From: Geobacillus sp. 46C-IIa
Lineage (GTDB): Bacteria > Bacillota > Bacilli > Bacillales > Anoxybacillaceae
DNA length: 64,000 nucleotides
Assembly (NCBI RefSeq): GCF_014679505.1
Contig: NZ_CP061474.1
Coordinates: 1,828,001-1,892,000 of the forward strand
Direction: 5' to 3'
Shown here: piece by piece, positions 16,818 to 26,182 of the stretch
Numbering within the stretch: position 1 is the first letter of the stretch
Layout: every line of letters starts with the position of its first letter
Position numbers and translations under genes: made by a program
Notes under the pieces: model-generated
Told to the model about the DNA's origin: nothing
Database searches by the model: none
The model's input: the letters and a program-made list of their open reading frames with translations, nothing else

Positions 16818-17456
16818 TCAATCTTCATCGCTGGCGAAAAAGCGCAAAATATAGACAAACAAGTTGATGAAATCAAGGTAAATATTGACGACAATCATCG
16901 GAATGTCCGCTTCCGTAAAGCCGTAGCGAGCCAAACGGTTGATGTCGTAAATCGTAAAGCCAAGGAAAATCAAAATCCCTAGCGCCGCCACTCCCATTTG
17001 CCCGACGCTCGAGAACGGGATAAACCATTGAATGATCAACAAGCCAAGGAGCGCAAACGCGCCGAGCATCAAAAATCCGCCGAGGAACGAAAAATCTTCT
17101 TTCGTTCTCGCCGCATAAATGGCAACGCCCGTAAACGAGACAACCGCTAGGGCAAACGCTTTGAACACCGCCGCGGCGCCAATGATGGAAATGTAGTAGC
17201 CGATGAGCGGATAGAGCGTCGCGCCCGAGACGAGCATAAACGCAAACATGAGCGGATAGCCGACCGCTTTTTTGCGGCGAGCGAAAATCATCACAAGAAG
17301 CAAAATCAGTTCAAGCGCATAAAGCGGCAAATAAAGGCCGGCCGGCACCCACTGCCCGGCGTACAGACCTGCGGTCGCGACGGCCAAAGCCGCGAGAAAT
17401 GAAACCGCCAGCTTGGCGACCGGGCTGTGCGGACGATAAACGGTCGATTGATTCAT
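16818..17456 (-). CDS. BI-1/YetJ-type TMBIM membrane protein
   Basis: A 212-residue protein with seven hydrophobic segments, member of the Bax inhibitor-1 family. B. subtilis YetJ is a pH-sensitive calcium leak channel. The family's C-terminal signature is present as GFTIYDINRLARYG (with the conserved Asp) followed by the amphipathic end VVNIYLDFINLFVYILRFF. A GTG one codon earlier (17459) is possible; the ATG at 17456 lies nine bases after GGAGG. It appears monocistronic. Confidence 0.85.
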   Translation of the reverse strand: MNQSTVYRPHSPVAKLAVSFLAALAVATAGLYAGQWVPAGLYLPLYALELILLLVMIFARRKKAVGYPLMFAFMLVSGATLYPLIGYYISIIGAAAVFKAFALAVVSFTGVAIYAARTKEDFSFLGGFLMLGAFALLGLLIIQWFIPFSSVGQMGVAALGILIFLGFTIYDINRLARYGFTEADIPMIVVNIYLDFINLFVYILRFFASDED

Positions 17457-17550
17457 CACGATTCCCCTCCTTTTTCTTTCTAGTTTAGCATATGTTTGTC
17501 ACTTGTCACAGCCCCCACTTTTTCCGCCGCCATAGCCATCGTGGCCATCC

Positions 17551-18675
17551 TTATCCGCCGTGCCGCATTTGCCAACGTTCGATCCGTTGAAACCAGCGGG
17601 TAGCGAACAGTTTTTTCAGCACTGGCGGGACGACGAACAGGATGAAAAAAATGCGGAACATTTGGTAACTCGTCACGATAGCAAGGCTCGCGCGCGCTTC
17701 CTGCGCCAAAATCCCCATCTGATCCATGCCGCCCGGCGCCAAAGCGATGAAGGCGGTCAAATAAGGGACGCCGTGCAAGCTTGTCAGCACAAACGCGGCA
17801 GCCATAGAAAACAGAATAAGAGAAAAACCCATGGCAGCCGCCGCAAGCATCATTTTCCGTTTCTCCTTAATATCAGCCGGCTTAAGCGTTAAACCGAGAT
17901 AAGCCCCCATCGTAATTTGCGCGATGTCCAATATCGGCGTTGGCAAATCCGGTGCGGGCACCCCAGCGATCACCAGCGCCGCCGTCCCGATGATCGGGCC
18001 GAGCAAATAGGCGGTCGGCAGTTTCAGGTGCTTGCCAACTAGTGCACCGGCAACGGTAACGATGAAATATAATAAAGCGAGTCCCATCGTCCAATCCGGT
18101 CCTTGCTCACTCCCAACGTCCATAGCCGCTCTAGAACCGCCGGAAAAGATCGGGCTCAAAGCGATGAGCGGGACAAGAAAGACAACACCCATAAGGCGCA
18201 TCACTTGAAAAAGCGTAACAACCGTCACGTCGACTCCTTTTAGCTCCTCGCCGAGAATGAGCATTTGCGACAACCCGCCGGGAATGCTGCCGGTGACGAT
18301 AGAGCGGAGCGAAATGCCGGTTATGTGCGCCGCCATGCAAGAAAACAGAAAGCTAAACAGCAAAATCAGCACTGTCGCCAACAGCATCGACGGCAGCTGC
18401 CGGCCCATCTCGGCGAGCGTCGCCGCCGTCATCGACGTGCCGAGCGTATAGCCGATCGGGATGAGCCCGGCATTGCGAATCGCCATCGGCCAATACAGCT
18501 TTCCTTTCAAAAAACGCTCCATTATAAGCAGCACCGCCGCCGGGCCAAGCACCCAGTGAAGCGGAACGCGCAAAAGAGCAAATCCGATGCCACCTGACGC
18601 TGCGATGGCAAACGTCAAGGCGATGCGCATCAGGTTGTCCGCCCCTTGTTGTCCTTCCGAAGACAAATGGAACAC
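17551..18675 (-). CDS. AbrB-family (duplicated-domain) membrane transporter
   Basis: A 374-residue polytopic membrane protein of Pfam AbrB (PF05145), unrelated to the regulator AbrB. Two halves each of about five spans repeat the motif: LGPAAVLLI and GGLSQMLILGEE in the first, LGPIIGTAALV and PGGMDQMGILAQEA in the second. The substrate is unknown; some members are called ammonia monooxygenase by mis-annotation. The GTG at 18675 is only three bases from GGAGG, so initiation at an internal start such as ATG 18630 is possible. A long-range inverted repeat sits just upstream. Confidence 0.75.
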   Translation of the reverse strand: MFHLSSEGQQGADNLMRIALTFAIAASGGIGFALLRVPLHWVLGPAAVLLIMERFLKGKLYWPMAIRNAGLIPIGYTLGTSMTAATLAEMGRQLPSMLLATVLILLFSFLFSCMAAHITGISLRSIVTGSIPGGLSQMLILGEELKGVDVTVVTLFQVMRLMGVVFLVPLIALSPIFSGGSRAAMDVGSEQGPDWTMGLALLYFIVTVAGALVGKHLKLPTAYLLGPIIGTAALVIAGVPAPDLPTPILDIAQITMGAYLGLTLKPADIKEKRKMMLAAAAMGFSLILFSMAAAFVLTSLHGVPYLTAFIALAPGGMDQMGILAQEARASLAIVTSYQMFRIFFILFVVPPVLKKLFATRWFQRIERWQMRHGG

Positions 18676-18693
18676 TTCCCTCCGCCTTTACTG

Positions 18694-18766
18694 AGCGGCT
18701 GTTATCGAACGATCCCTTCTGCTTTTGATGGCGGTGCTTGGGCAAAAAGGGACAGCAACAGCCGCT
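18694..18766 (-). other. Fold-back leader before the AbrB-family transporter gene
   Basis: AGCGGCTGTT (10 bp) pairs with AACAGCCGCT across 53 bases, with an inner CCCTT/AAGGG pair. The 3' arm ends about 6 bases before the ribosome-binding site of the transporter gene. Nothing else codes between 18676 and 18961 except the cysteine synthase terminator. Confidence 0.4.
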
Positions 18767-18873
18767 TAAATGCCAAATAAAAACAGAGGCTGATCCAAAA
18801 GGTGGTCCGCCTTCAAGATAAGCCCAACATATAGTGTGGAAGAAACAATCAGTACGCATATATAACAGCGAAA

Positions 18874-18904
18874 GAGGGTGTCCCGATCCTGTTGAGACAC
18901 CCTC
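18874..18904 (-). terminator. Intrinsic terminator after cysteine synthase gene
   Basis: A 9-bp stem GAGGGTGTC/GACACCCTC with a 13-base loop, 58 bases after the cysteine synthase stop. The T tract is short. The stem sequence resembles terminators at 28731 and 56886. Confidence 0.65.
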
Positions 18905-18961
18905 ATTCTTCCCTTCCCATGAACGGCAAAGAGACGTGAAGTCAACTTTTGCGCCGTCTGC

Positions 18962-19885
18962 TTAATCAGCGAATAAATCCGACGACAAGTACCGTTCGCC
19001 CGAATCAGGCGCCATGCAAAGGACGCGGGCGCCTTTCGGGAGCTGCTTGGCCACTTTGATGGCGTAATAGGCGCTCGCAGCAGCCGAGGCGCCGACCAAT
19101 ATGCCTTCCTTCGCCGCCAGTTCGCGTGCCATCTGCTGGGCATCTTCATCTTTGATCAAAAAAATGTCGTCATAAATCGAACGGTTTAAAATGCTTGGGA
19201 TAAACCCCGGACCTGTGCCGGGAATTTTATGCGGCCCCGGCTTGCCGCCCGACAAGACGGGCGAGCCGTACGGTTCGACGACATAAATGCGCAAATTGGG
19301 AATCCGTTTTTTCAATTCTTCCCCCGTTCCCGTCACCGTTCCCCCGGTGCCAGCGGTGAGCACGAACGCATCGAGCCGTCCATCGAACGCTTCGTAAATT
19401 TCCACCGCCGTCGTATGCCGATGTGCGTCCGGATTGGCCGGATTTTCAAACTGCATCGGAATAAAGCTGCCCGGGATTTCGCGAGCGAGCCGATTCGCCT
19501 CGTCGATCGCTCCTTGCATCCGTTTCTCCGCCGGCGTCAAATGCACTTCTGCTCCGTATGCCTTTAAAATTTTCACCCGTTCGACCGTCGCGTTATCTGG
19601 CATCGTGATGATGCAGCGATAACCGCGAGCGGCGCATACCATCGCCAAACCGATGCCGGTGTTGCCGGACGTCGGTTCAATGATCGTGCTTTCTCCCGGC
19701 GCAATTTTCCCTTCCGCCTCGGCGCGGCGAATCATTTCCCAAGCCGGTCGATCCTTGACGCTGCCGCCGGGGTTAAACGATTCGAGCTTCATATATACAT
19801 CCGCCCCGTTCGGATCCGGAAGGCGCCGCAACTTCACGATCGGCGTGCCGCCAATTAAGTCTAAAATCGAGTCATACAGTTTCAC
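18962..19885 (-). CDS. Cysteine synthase (O-acetylserine sulfhydrylase), YtkP-like
   Basis: PLP-dependent beta-replacement enzyme making cysteine from O-acetylserine and sulfide. Features of the 307-residue protein: PLP lysine in NPGGSVKDRPA (about residue 42), PTSGNTGIGLAM, phosphate loop TAGTGGTVTGTG, and the C-terminal PDSGERYLSS. The frame is open to a TTG at 19897, but that TTG touches the AAAAGG element, so the GTG at 19885, which begins at VKLYDSI as family members do, is preferred; spacing remains suboptimal. Cystathionine beta-synthase-like activity cannot be excluded. It is monocistronic. Confidence 0.85.
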   Translation of the reverse strand: MKLYDSILDLIGGTPIVKLRRLPDPNGADVYMKLESFNPGGSVKDRPAWEMIRRAEAEGKIAPGESTIIEPTSGNTGIGLAMVCAARGYRCIITMPDNATVERVKILKAYGAEVHLTPAEKRMQGAIDEANRLAREIPGSFIPMQFENPANPDAHRHTTAVEIYEAFDGRLDAFVLTAGTGGTVTGTGEELKKRIPNLRIYVVEPYGSPVLSGGKPGPHKIPGTGPGFIPSILNRSIYDDIFLIKDEDAQQMARELAAKEGILVGASAAASAYYAIKVAKQLPKGARVLCMAPDSGERYLSSDLFAD

Positions 19886-20107
19886 GGTGCTTCCCAACCT
19901 TTTTGGAATAGATTTCTGACTGCTTCATTATACATGATTTTGCTTTTTTTATTCAAACGGTCTGCCTCGCCTAATGTTGACGGGCATTTCCTGGCCTTTT
20001 TTGTAAAAGAAAACTAGTTTTATCGGACATATCGCGATTTTCCCTCTGTTCTAGTTCGATATTCCCCCTTATAATGATAATAAACGACGGAAAGCGAGGT
20101 GGCTTTT

Positions 20108-21211
20108 TTGGCATCTGCCGCACAGCAGCTCGTCACCCATTTAGAAACTCATCTGCCCAGCTTCCTTGCCTATTGGCGGCAACATATGAAAATTGCCGAC
20201 GATGATAAATACATTGACCGCGTTGAACAAAACAGCTTGGCAATGTTTGCGCTAGTCAAAGAAGCGCTGCTGCGGTCGCTGTCCGGTGAGACAGTCGAAC
20301 GGCTGGCCAACAAAATTGCCAAGGAACGGGCGGAAATGAACGCCGGCATCGGCACCCTCGTCTACAACGTAAATTTAGGGCGGCGGTTGATCATCAAGCA
20401 CGCGTTAACCGCACCATTGCCGATCACTGAGCTGGCTCCGCTCGTCGACCATATGAACGAGCTGTTTGATCAATTTTTATTTCATGCCGTCAAGAAATAT
20501 AACGAACTGAAGGAAGCGGAGCTGCACGAGAAAAATATATTGATCGCTAGGTCGCACCAAGATCGACTGACCTTGCTCGGACAAATGTCGTCCAGTTTTG
20601 TTCACGAATTTCGCAATCCGCTGACAGCCATTATCGGCTTTATCCAACTGTTAAAATTTGAGCATCCTCACTTGCCATATTTAGACATTATCGACCATGA
20701 GCTGCAGCAGCTGAAATTTCGCATTTCGCAATTTCTGCATGCCTCGCGCAAAGAAATTGTTGAGAGCGAAAAGGAAACGTTTTCGCTGCGCCAACTGTTA
20801 GAGGAAATCATAGATTTTTTATACGCAACGATCGTCGACAGCGATGTCGACATTTCGTTGTCGATCGATGAATCCATACATATTTTTGCCTATAAAGATC
20901 AGATTCGCCAAGTATTAGTAAACATTTTGCTCAACTCGATCGAAGCGGTGAAAGAAAAGGAAAAACCGCGCCGCATCAAGATCGCTGCCCGCTCTCAGAA
21001 CGGAACGGTCACTGTCGAAATCGCCAACAACGGTCCAGCGATCCCCGCCAATATCGTCGAGACCATTTTTGAGCCGTTTTTTACGACAAAAAAATTAGGG
21101 ACGGGCATCGGCCTTTACATTTGCAAAAAAGTGATTGAAGACCATGGCGGGGAAATCAGCTGTTCGTCTGATGCCAATATGACGACCTTCTCCATCCGGC
21201 TGCCTGTATAG
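20108..21211 (+). CDS. Sporulation-type sensor histidine kinase (HisK_N domain)
   Basis: A 367-residue soluble histidine kinase. Residues 1-145 form an all-helical sensor domain of the HisK_N type with no membrane spans. The phosphoacceptor is His in SSSFVHEFRNPLTAIIGF (about residue 171); N-box NILLNSIEAV, F-box EPFFTTK and G2-box GTGIGLYICKKV follow. Kinases with this tail resemble KinA-E, which feed the Spo0 phosphorelay, but no response regulator lies nearby. The GTG at 20099 is part of the ribosome-binding site AAGCGAGGTGG; TTG at 20108 follows it by five bases. A TATAAT at 20070-20075 probably forms the -10 box, with a poor -35. Confidence 0.82.
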   Translation: MASAAQQLVTHLETHLPSFLAYWRQHMKIADDDKYIDRVEQNSLAMFALVKEALLRSLSGETVERLANKIAKERAEMNAGIGTLVYNVNLGRRLIIKHALTAPLPITELAPLVDHMNELFDQFLFHAVKKYNELKEAELHEKNILIARSHQDRLTLLGQMSSSFVHEFRNPLTAIIGFIQLLKFEHPHLPYLDIIDHELQQLKFRISQFLHASRKEIVESEKETFSLRQLLEEIIDFLYATIVDSDVDISLSIDESIHIFAYKDQIRQVLVNILLNSIEAVKEKEKPRRIKIAARSQNGTVTVEIANNGPAIPANIVETIFEPFFTTKKLGTGIGLYICKKVIEDHGGEISCSSDANMTTFSIRLPV

Positions 21212-21255
21212 CGAACGGCGGAAATGGGCATACTGGATGAAAAAAGGTGATGCTG

Positions 21256-21612
21256 ATGAAACCGTCATGGAAAAATTGGCTGAAACAAACAACCGCCGCC
21301 ATCCGTGAATGGATGCAGCGGGAAACCCATTCGTTCGCCGAGCTGGCCGAACTCATCCGCCATCATCCGGATACCGTCCGATCTGAACGTACATGGCTCG
21401 GCTTAACGTACCGGTTTTACTCGCTGGCGCTCGATGGCGCGGCGCTCAAAATGGAAACAAAGGTCACCCCTACCGGAAGCGAGCGCATTTTATTGTTGTC
21501 GCTCCACATCCCGCGGGCCAAGGCGGCTGTGTACCGTTGTTACAACGAAACATGCAGCTTGGATGACACCGTCGCCACCCCGCCGCTTTCGCAAAAAACC
21601 GCACCGATTTGA
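21256..21612 (+). CDS. Conserved-looking hypothetical protein
   Basis: A 118-residue soluble protein with helical N-terminal half (KNWLKQTTAAIREWMQRETHSFAELAELIRHHP) and a beta-rich second half (ALKMETKVTPTGSERILLLSLHIP). No motif or family is recognised. It starts 45 bases after the histidine kinase on the same strand, so the two may be co-transcribed. The ATG at 21256 is chosen because GGTG sits seven bases upstream. The stop codon lies in the loop of its terminator. Confidence 0.7.
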   Translation: MKPSWKNWLKQTTAAIREWMQRETHSFAELAELIRHHPDTVRSERTWLGLTYRFYSLALDGAALKMETKVTPTGSERILLLSLHIPRAKAAVYRCYNETCSLDDTVATPPLSQKTAPI

Positions 21613-21627
21613 TCACGGTGCGGTTTT
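21595..21627 (+). terminator. Intrinsic terminator holding the stop codon in its loop
   Basis: A perfect 12-bp stem (AAAACCGCACCG/CGGTGCGGTTTT); the nine-base loop contains TGA, the stop of the hypothetical gene. It is symmetrical and can also serve the convergent small gene on the minus strand. Confidence 0.88.
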
Positions 21628-21687
21628 GTTTGTCCTCTTCACCGAAGTGGACTCCGCTTTCAAGCGGGATGAACGCGGGGAAAGAGA

Positions 21688-21828
21688 TCAACCTTTCATG
21701 CCTTGCAGCCATTCTTGGTAACACTCCGGGCAGAGCGTTTCTTCACGCTCCTCGCCGTTGGTATGGAACGAAACGTAATGCACGTTGTCGTCGCACTCGC
21801 ACTGGCAATAAAAGCATGTTTCGTTCAT
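21688..21828 (-). CDS. 46-residue cysteine-rich zinc-ribbon-like protein
   Basis: A small acidic protein with CFYCQC near the N-terminus, ECDD, and CPEC near the C-terminus, so two cysteine knuckles suitable for one zinc ion. An excellent ribosome-binding site GGAGGG lies seven bases before the ATG at 21828. I do not recognise the family. It converges on the kinase operon terminator. The 73 bases beyond its start contain only small hairpins. Confidence 0.65.
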   Translation of the reverse strand: MNETCFYCQCECDDNVHYVSFHTNGEEREETLCPECYQEWLQGMKG

Positions 21829-21901
21829 CGTTTTCCCTCCCTTGCCCATTAGTGTGAGCCGCTAAACAGCGGCTGTTGCAAGGGAACTGTTCCCAGTGCG
21901 G

Positions 21902-23839
21902 TCAACGTGATGTGAGCGACAACAAATAATCCAATACCGCTTCTTGCTCCTCCTTCGTAAATCCGGCTTGACGATCGATCCAATATCGATGCCCCTCTCC
22001 TGTCACATGCACTGTCGGCAAGGCGGGATCAGCGGTATTCGCAGCGATGACGCGCTGGCGCCACGTCCGGTCAATAAGCGCCCGCAAGCTGTTGCGCGCG
22101 TCGGGGACAATGCCTTTTCCGACCGTACCCGCCAGCCCGAGCTCCCCGTTCGGTCCAACCGCCACACCGCCATCATGCAAGTATGGAGCGCTCCAAGCGA
22201 GCCCGATCAGACTCGGCACTTTATACCCTCCCGGCGAATCGCCATGAGCAAAGGAGAGCCGGATTTGTTCTGGATCTAAATGATCAGTCGGCACTTTCAA
22301 CACCTTCGCCCCTTTTGGAATCGGCACCGGCGTGTCAGGAGTGTACAACACTGACTCTCCAAACACTTTTTCTGTTTTCTTCAACGCTTTCGCCCGCGAC
22401 GGCTCGGTGCCCACTACATTAGCGGCGACGACGCGGTTATTCGTCAAATACGCCCCTGCATGGCAGCGGATGCAGCCGGCGCGGACGAACACCTTCCGCC
22501 CTTTCGCCACCCGTCCTGCGCTGATCCGTTCGTTTGGCGGCGGCGGACTGAGCGTATTTTGCCATGCGGCGACAGCGTTGTTTTGCTCGTTAAACCGATA
22601 CCCCGGCTCGCTGACAATCAATCCGTCCGGAGCGACAAGCGACACCTTTGGAAATTGCGGCGGGGCAACAAGCTGGTTAACCCCAACCGTGTTCGGCGTC
22701 GGGTCGACTTTGGCAAAAAAGACAGACGGTTTCTCCTTCGTCGTCGGCTGATAGCGATATCGCGGATTGGCCGCATTTTGCAAAATCGTGCCGAGATACA
22801 CTTCCTTGTCAATGCCAAAGAGCGCGTCGCTAATTTCCGCTTGGGCCAGCGAATCGGCGTTTTGCGCATGCACGTTGTTGCTGAAAGCGGACAAACCATG
22901 AAACGGGCCAGCGGCGGCAAAACCGCTCCACCCGTACGGATGGTCGCCGCGTGTGAACGAGTCGGGAATTTGCGCCGGATTCGCTTTCATGTCGATCGTC
23001 GAATCAAAATTGCCGCGCGGCCAGCTGGCAAAAATGCGGTCGACTTCCCGCTCAAGCCGCTCCGGATCCGGAAGCGCCGCTTTACGTCCGCGCGAGTCAA
23101 CGATCGTCCGATCGAGCGAGCCGATATAGTCGCGCAACGAACGAATGTTGGCATGAGTGAAATAGGCAGCCGAATTCGTCGCCAATGCCATCAGCAGCCC
23201 GGCGTTTAAGTCATTGTTCGGCGCCCCTTCCACCACTTTTTTCGTCTGCGGATCGACCGTCGCGTGACAAGCCGCGCAGCTAATGCCGACGCGCACGCGG
23301 CCGCCGTCGGTCACAATCGGCATCCCGAGCGGCAAGTATGACCCTTTCGGCACATCGATGCCGGTGTCAATCAACTCCCCTTTTTTATACGTCCGGTCGC
23401 CGATCGTTACATCTTCCGCAAGCGGCACGCGCAAGTTCGTCGTCCCTTCCCCTCTTAGCGCAGCAATCGCTTTCGCTATATTGACGAGCGTCAGCGGCCC
23501 GTCGACGATGCCCATAATGTCGGTTAAGAATACCTAATTTCCAAATGTTTCCTTATAAAACACCTCTTTGCCGAGATGAAGCAGCCGGTCATCGACGAGA
23601 ACCGCTCCGTCCTCTTCCCGCAAGCGCCCGTTTTCCGCCGATAATGTTTTCACGCGGCCGTCATCCGCGCCGATCCAACGTCCCCACCAGTCGATCCCGG
23701 TTCGCTCGCTTGCTTTATACGGCTTCACCGCTTCGTTGTCCGGTACAGCCGCGTACTCGCCCCGGCGCAAAAGAAGAGCGGCCCCGGCAGCCAAAAGAAG
23801 GAGAACCGCGATGCCTAACGCAATGGCTGCCTTTTTCAT
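21902..23839 (-). pseudogene. Di-haem cytochrome c gene interrupted by an in-frame TAG
   Basis: One reading frame of about 645 codons broken at codon 102 by TAG (23534-23536). The first part carries an N-terminal signal anchor (KKAAIALGIAVLLLLAAGAALLL) and reads to KETFGN; the frame then continues VFLTDIMGIVDGPLTLVN. The second part contains two haem-attachment motifs, CAACH and CIRCH, and a YLHDGGVA segment typical of di-haem cytochrome c peroxidase-like or cytochrome-oxidase-like proteins. The join reads naturally as GNEVFLTD, so GAG to TAG is the simplest change. Reinitiation at the ATG 23515 would give a protein without a signal sequence, which could not be haem-loaded outside the membrane. 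The start at 23839 follows AGGGGTGA. Confidence 0.8.
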
Positions 23840-23988
23840 CCGTTCATTCACCCCTTGCATGAAAATGGATTGCAGACATAGTATGCCCCGCCACCGGTAA
23901 AACTTGAGGCATACCGCCGGCGCTTTTTTCCGATCGGCCGGCTGCCTCGAAACGCCATCCCCCGACTTTTCCATCACTCCCCACCTAT

Positions 23989-24015
23989 ACGGCAGGCAAA
24001 TGGGCACATACTATG
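23989..24015 (+). promoter_or_regulatory. Candidate SigK-type promoter of the CotF pair
   Basis: AC (23989-23990), 16 bases, then CATACTATG (24007-24015), one base off the CATANNNTA pattern. Its overlap with the ATG at 24013 argues that the coat gene starts later, at 24037. Confidence 0.45.
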
Positions 24016-24036
24016 TCACGGAAGGTGGTGAAAGGG

Positions 24037-24222
24037 ATGAAAGCGGCAGGAACGCACGAAACACTCGAGTTGCACGAGCTGCTGATGTTCAAAAACACAT
24101 GCCTCGCCAAAAGCATGGCCATGCGGCAAATGGTAAGCGACCCGCAACTGAAATCGCTCATCGAGCAAGACATTCAAAAAACAACGCAGCATATCCGCGA
24201 CTTGCAAAACTTATTATCGTAA
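24037..24222 (+). CDS. Small CotF-related spore coat protein
   Basis: A 61-residue helical protein (HETLELHELLMFKNTCLAKS, then LIEQDIQKTTQHIRDLQNLLS) that resembles the short partner found before CotF-family proteins such as the YraG/YraF pairs of B. subtilis. The ATG at 24037 follows AAGGTGGTGA; the earlier ATG at 24013 lies in the promoter. It is followed 20 bases later by the longer CotF protein, so both are likely made in the mother cell as one transcript. Confidence 0.7.
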   Translation: MKAAGTHETLELHELLMFKNTCLAKSMAMRQMVSDPQLKSLIEQDIQKTTQHIRDLQNLLS

Positions 24223-24242
24223 CGAACGAAGGAGGAATAATG

Positions 24243-24533
24243 ATGCAGGCAACAATGACGCCGACCGGCGTATTAAATGATCAAATGATCGCCGCCGATT
24301 ATCTCATTGGGGCGAAAAGTGCGATCAAAGGGTGCGCGATGGCCATTGCCGAAGCGGCAACCCCGGAAGTGCGCAATACGCTGAAGCAACATTTAAATGA
24401 CGCGATTGCGTTTCATGAGCAAATTAGCCAGTATATGGTCAACAAAGGGTACTACCATCCGACCAACGTTCAAGAGCAGTTGCGTATGGATATACAAGCA
24501 GCGCAACAAGTGCTGCAATCAGCCGGACGCTAG
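24243..24533 (+). CDS. CotF-family spore coat protein
   Basis: A 96-residue coat F domain protein (PF07875 type): two amphipathic helices, with LNDQMIAADYLIGAKSAIKGCAMAIAEA and the C-terminal FHEQISQYMVNKGYYHPTNVQEQL typical of the family. An extra ATG lies directly before at 24240; GGAGG spacing (seven bases) favours 24243. It is a spore coat component by family; the exact layer is unknown. Confidence 0.82.
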   Translation: MQATMTPTGVLNDQMIAADYLIGAKSAIKGCAMAIAEAATPEVRNTLKQHLNDAIAFHEQISQYMVNKGYYHPTNVQEQLRMDIQAAQQVLQSAGR

Positions 24534-24541
24534 ATGGATTC

Positions 24542-24578
24542 ATGGGATTCGCCCATTAAAGGGGGAATCCCATTTTTT
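24542..24578 (+). terminator. Intrinsic terminator after CotF gene
   Basis: Stem ATGGGATTC/GAATCCCAT with an inner CCC/GGG pair, then six T residues. Confidence 0.85.
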
Positions 24579-24629
24579 CATCATTTGCCCGCCATTCGCC
24601 CATCCTAAATAAAGAAGGAGGTGAACATC

Positions 24630-25994
24630 ATGAATCGCCGATTGACGATATGGGCAGCCATTAGTGCAGTCGTAGTTTTGGCCGTCGTCACTGCCATCCG
24701 TTTCAACCGGCCGGCGACCGAAAGAAACACCCCAGCCCCGCCGCGGTTTGAGCCGTTTGACATAAAAGACGCGCGCACCCACCCAACCGTCATCGCCTTA
24801 GACAGCCTCGGCGCAGGGGAACAGCTGAAACAACAGTTGAACGAGCACCCGCGCGTTCGGGAAATCCGCCATAACCGCCGTGGCGACCGAAGCCACTATT
24901 TTGATAACGAAATCGTCGTCCGTTTCCGGACGGCGCCTGCGGACCGCGACATTCAGCAAATGGAGGCGGCCATTGCCGGACGGCTTGTCAAGCGGCTTGA
25001 CCATGTGTTTGTGTTCCGTTCGCACGAGCGGACATATGAGGAAATGCGCCGCTATTTCCGCGCGATTCCGGCGGTCGATTATTGCGAGCCGAACTACATT
25101 TACATGCAAAATGCCCTTCCGTGGCCAACGGAAGGGCCGAACGATTCGTTTTATGCCCGTTATCAATGGAATTTGCCAGCCATTTATACGGAAGCCGGCT
25201 GGACGTTGTCGCGCGGCAGACAAACCGTGCCTGTCGCCGTGATCGACAGCGGTGTCGATGTAACCCATCCAGATTTGGCGCGCCGCCTCGGTCCGGGGTA
25301 CAACGTATTGGCCGACAACCGCTCTCCGGATGACGAAAACGGCCATGGCACCCATGTTGCCGGCATCATTGCTTCGCAGCCAAATAATGGCGAAGGGGTC
25401 GCCGGCATGACATGGTTTAACCCGATCATGGCTGTCAAGGTGTTAAACGCTGACGGCTATGGGACTAGCATTGATGTAGCAAAAGGAATCCGCTGGGCGG
25501 TCGACCGCGGAGCGAAAGTCATCAATTTAAGCCTTGGCAATTACCAGCCGTCCTCGGTGCTCGAGGAAGCGATCCGCTACGCTCATGCCCATGACGTCGT
25601 GCTTGTGGCGGCTTCCGGCAATGACAGCACGTCCCAGCCGAGCTTTCCGGCCGCTTACCCGGAAGTGATCAGTGTCGGAGCGGTAGACCCGGATCTTTCG
25701 TATGCGTTGTACTCCAACTATGGTGATTATGTAGATGTCGTCGCGCCCGGGACGAACATTGCCAGCACGTTTGCCGGACACCGGTACGCAGCCCTTTCCG
25801 GCACGTCGATGGCCGCGCCGCACGTCACTGCGCTCGCCGCCTTAATTCGCTCTATCAACCCGCGCCTTACAAACGACGAGGTGCGCCGCATTATTATTCA
25901 GAGCGCCGACGATTTAGGCGACCGCGGAAAAGACCCGCATTACGGCTATGGGCTTATTAACGTCTACCGCGCGCTCGAGCTGGCGAAACAGTGA
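24630..25994 (+). CDS. Subtilisin-like serine protease (S8 family), membrane-anchored or secreted
   Basis: A 454-residue preproprotease. Residues 1-25 are a signal or signal-anchor segment (LTIWAAISAVVVLAVVTAI). A fervidolysin-like propeptide follows (EIVVRFRTAPAD, DYCEPNYIY). The catalytic triad is complete: Asp in VAVIDSGVDVTHPD, His in DENGHGTHVAGI, Ser in LSGTSMAAPHVTALAAL, with oxyanion Asn in AASGND. A GTG at 24621 is part of the ribosome-binding site GGAGGTG, so the ATG at 24630 is used. No terminator directly follows; 188 bases of sequence without recognisable content lead to the YitT terminator. Confidence 0.92.
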   Translation: MNRRLTIWAAISAVVVLAVVTAIRFNRPATERNTPAPPRFEPFDIKDARTHPTVIALDSLGAGEQLKQQLNEHPRVREIRHNRRGDRSHYFDNEIVVRFRTAPADRDIQQMEAAIAGRLVKRLDHVFVFRSHERTYEEMRRYFRAIPAVDYCEPNYIYMQNALPWPTEGPNDSFYARYQWNLPAIYTEAGWTLSRGRQTVPVAVIDSGVDVTHPDLARRLGPGYNVLADNRSPDDENGHGTHVAGIIASQPNNGEGVAGMTWFNPIMAVKVLNADGYGTSIDVAKGIRWAVDRGAKVINLSLGNYQPSSVLEEAIRYAHAHDVVLVAASGNDSTSQPSFPAAYPEVISVGAVDPDLSYALYSNYGDYVDVVAPGTNIASTFAGHRYAALSGTSMAAPHVTALAALIRSINPRLTNDEVRRIIIQSADDLGDRGKDPHYGYGLINVYRALELAKQ

Positions 25995-26182
25995 ACAAGC
26001 GCCCGCCTTCCGTCCCAAACAGCCTGCATCTCCCCTGTTGCGGCAGCGGATGCCTGTATTCCGGGGAGACGTTCAGACTGGGGGGCGCCCACGTTCAACA
26101 ATGTCCGCATTCCCCTCTTTATCACATGTCCAACGGAAAAGTTCCCGCCTCTTAACCGGCGGGCAGGCGGGGAATGTTCATG

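Noticed and set aside
18766..19149. 127-codon minus-strand frame after cysteine synthase
   Set aside because: Shadow frame of the cysteine synthase gene that continues across its terminator.
23534..23536. Programmed readthrough or pyrrolysine at the cytochrome TAG
   Set aside because: No reason in the protein for a special residue; a point mutation or base-call error is simpler.
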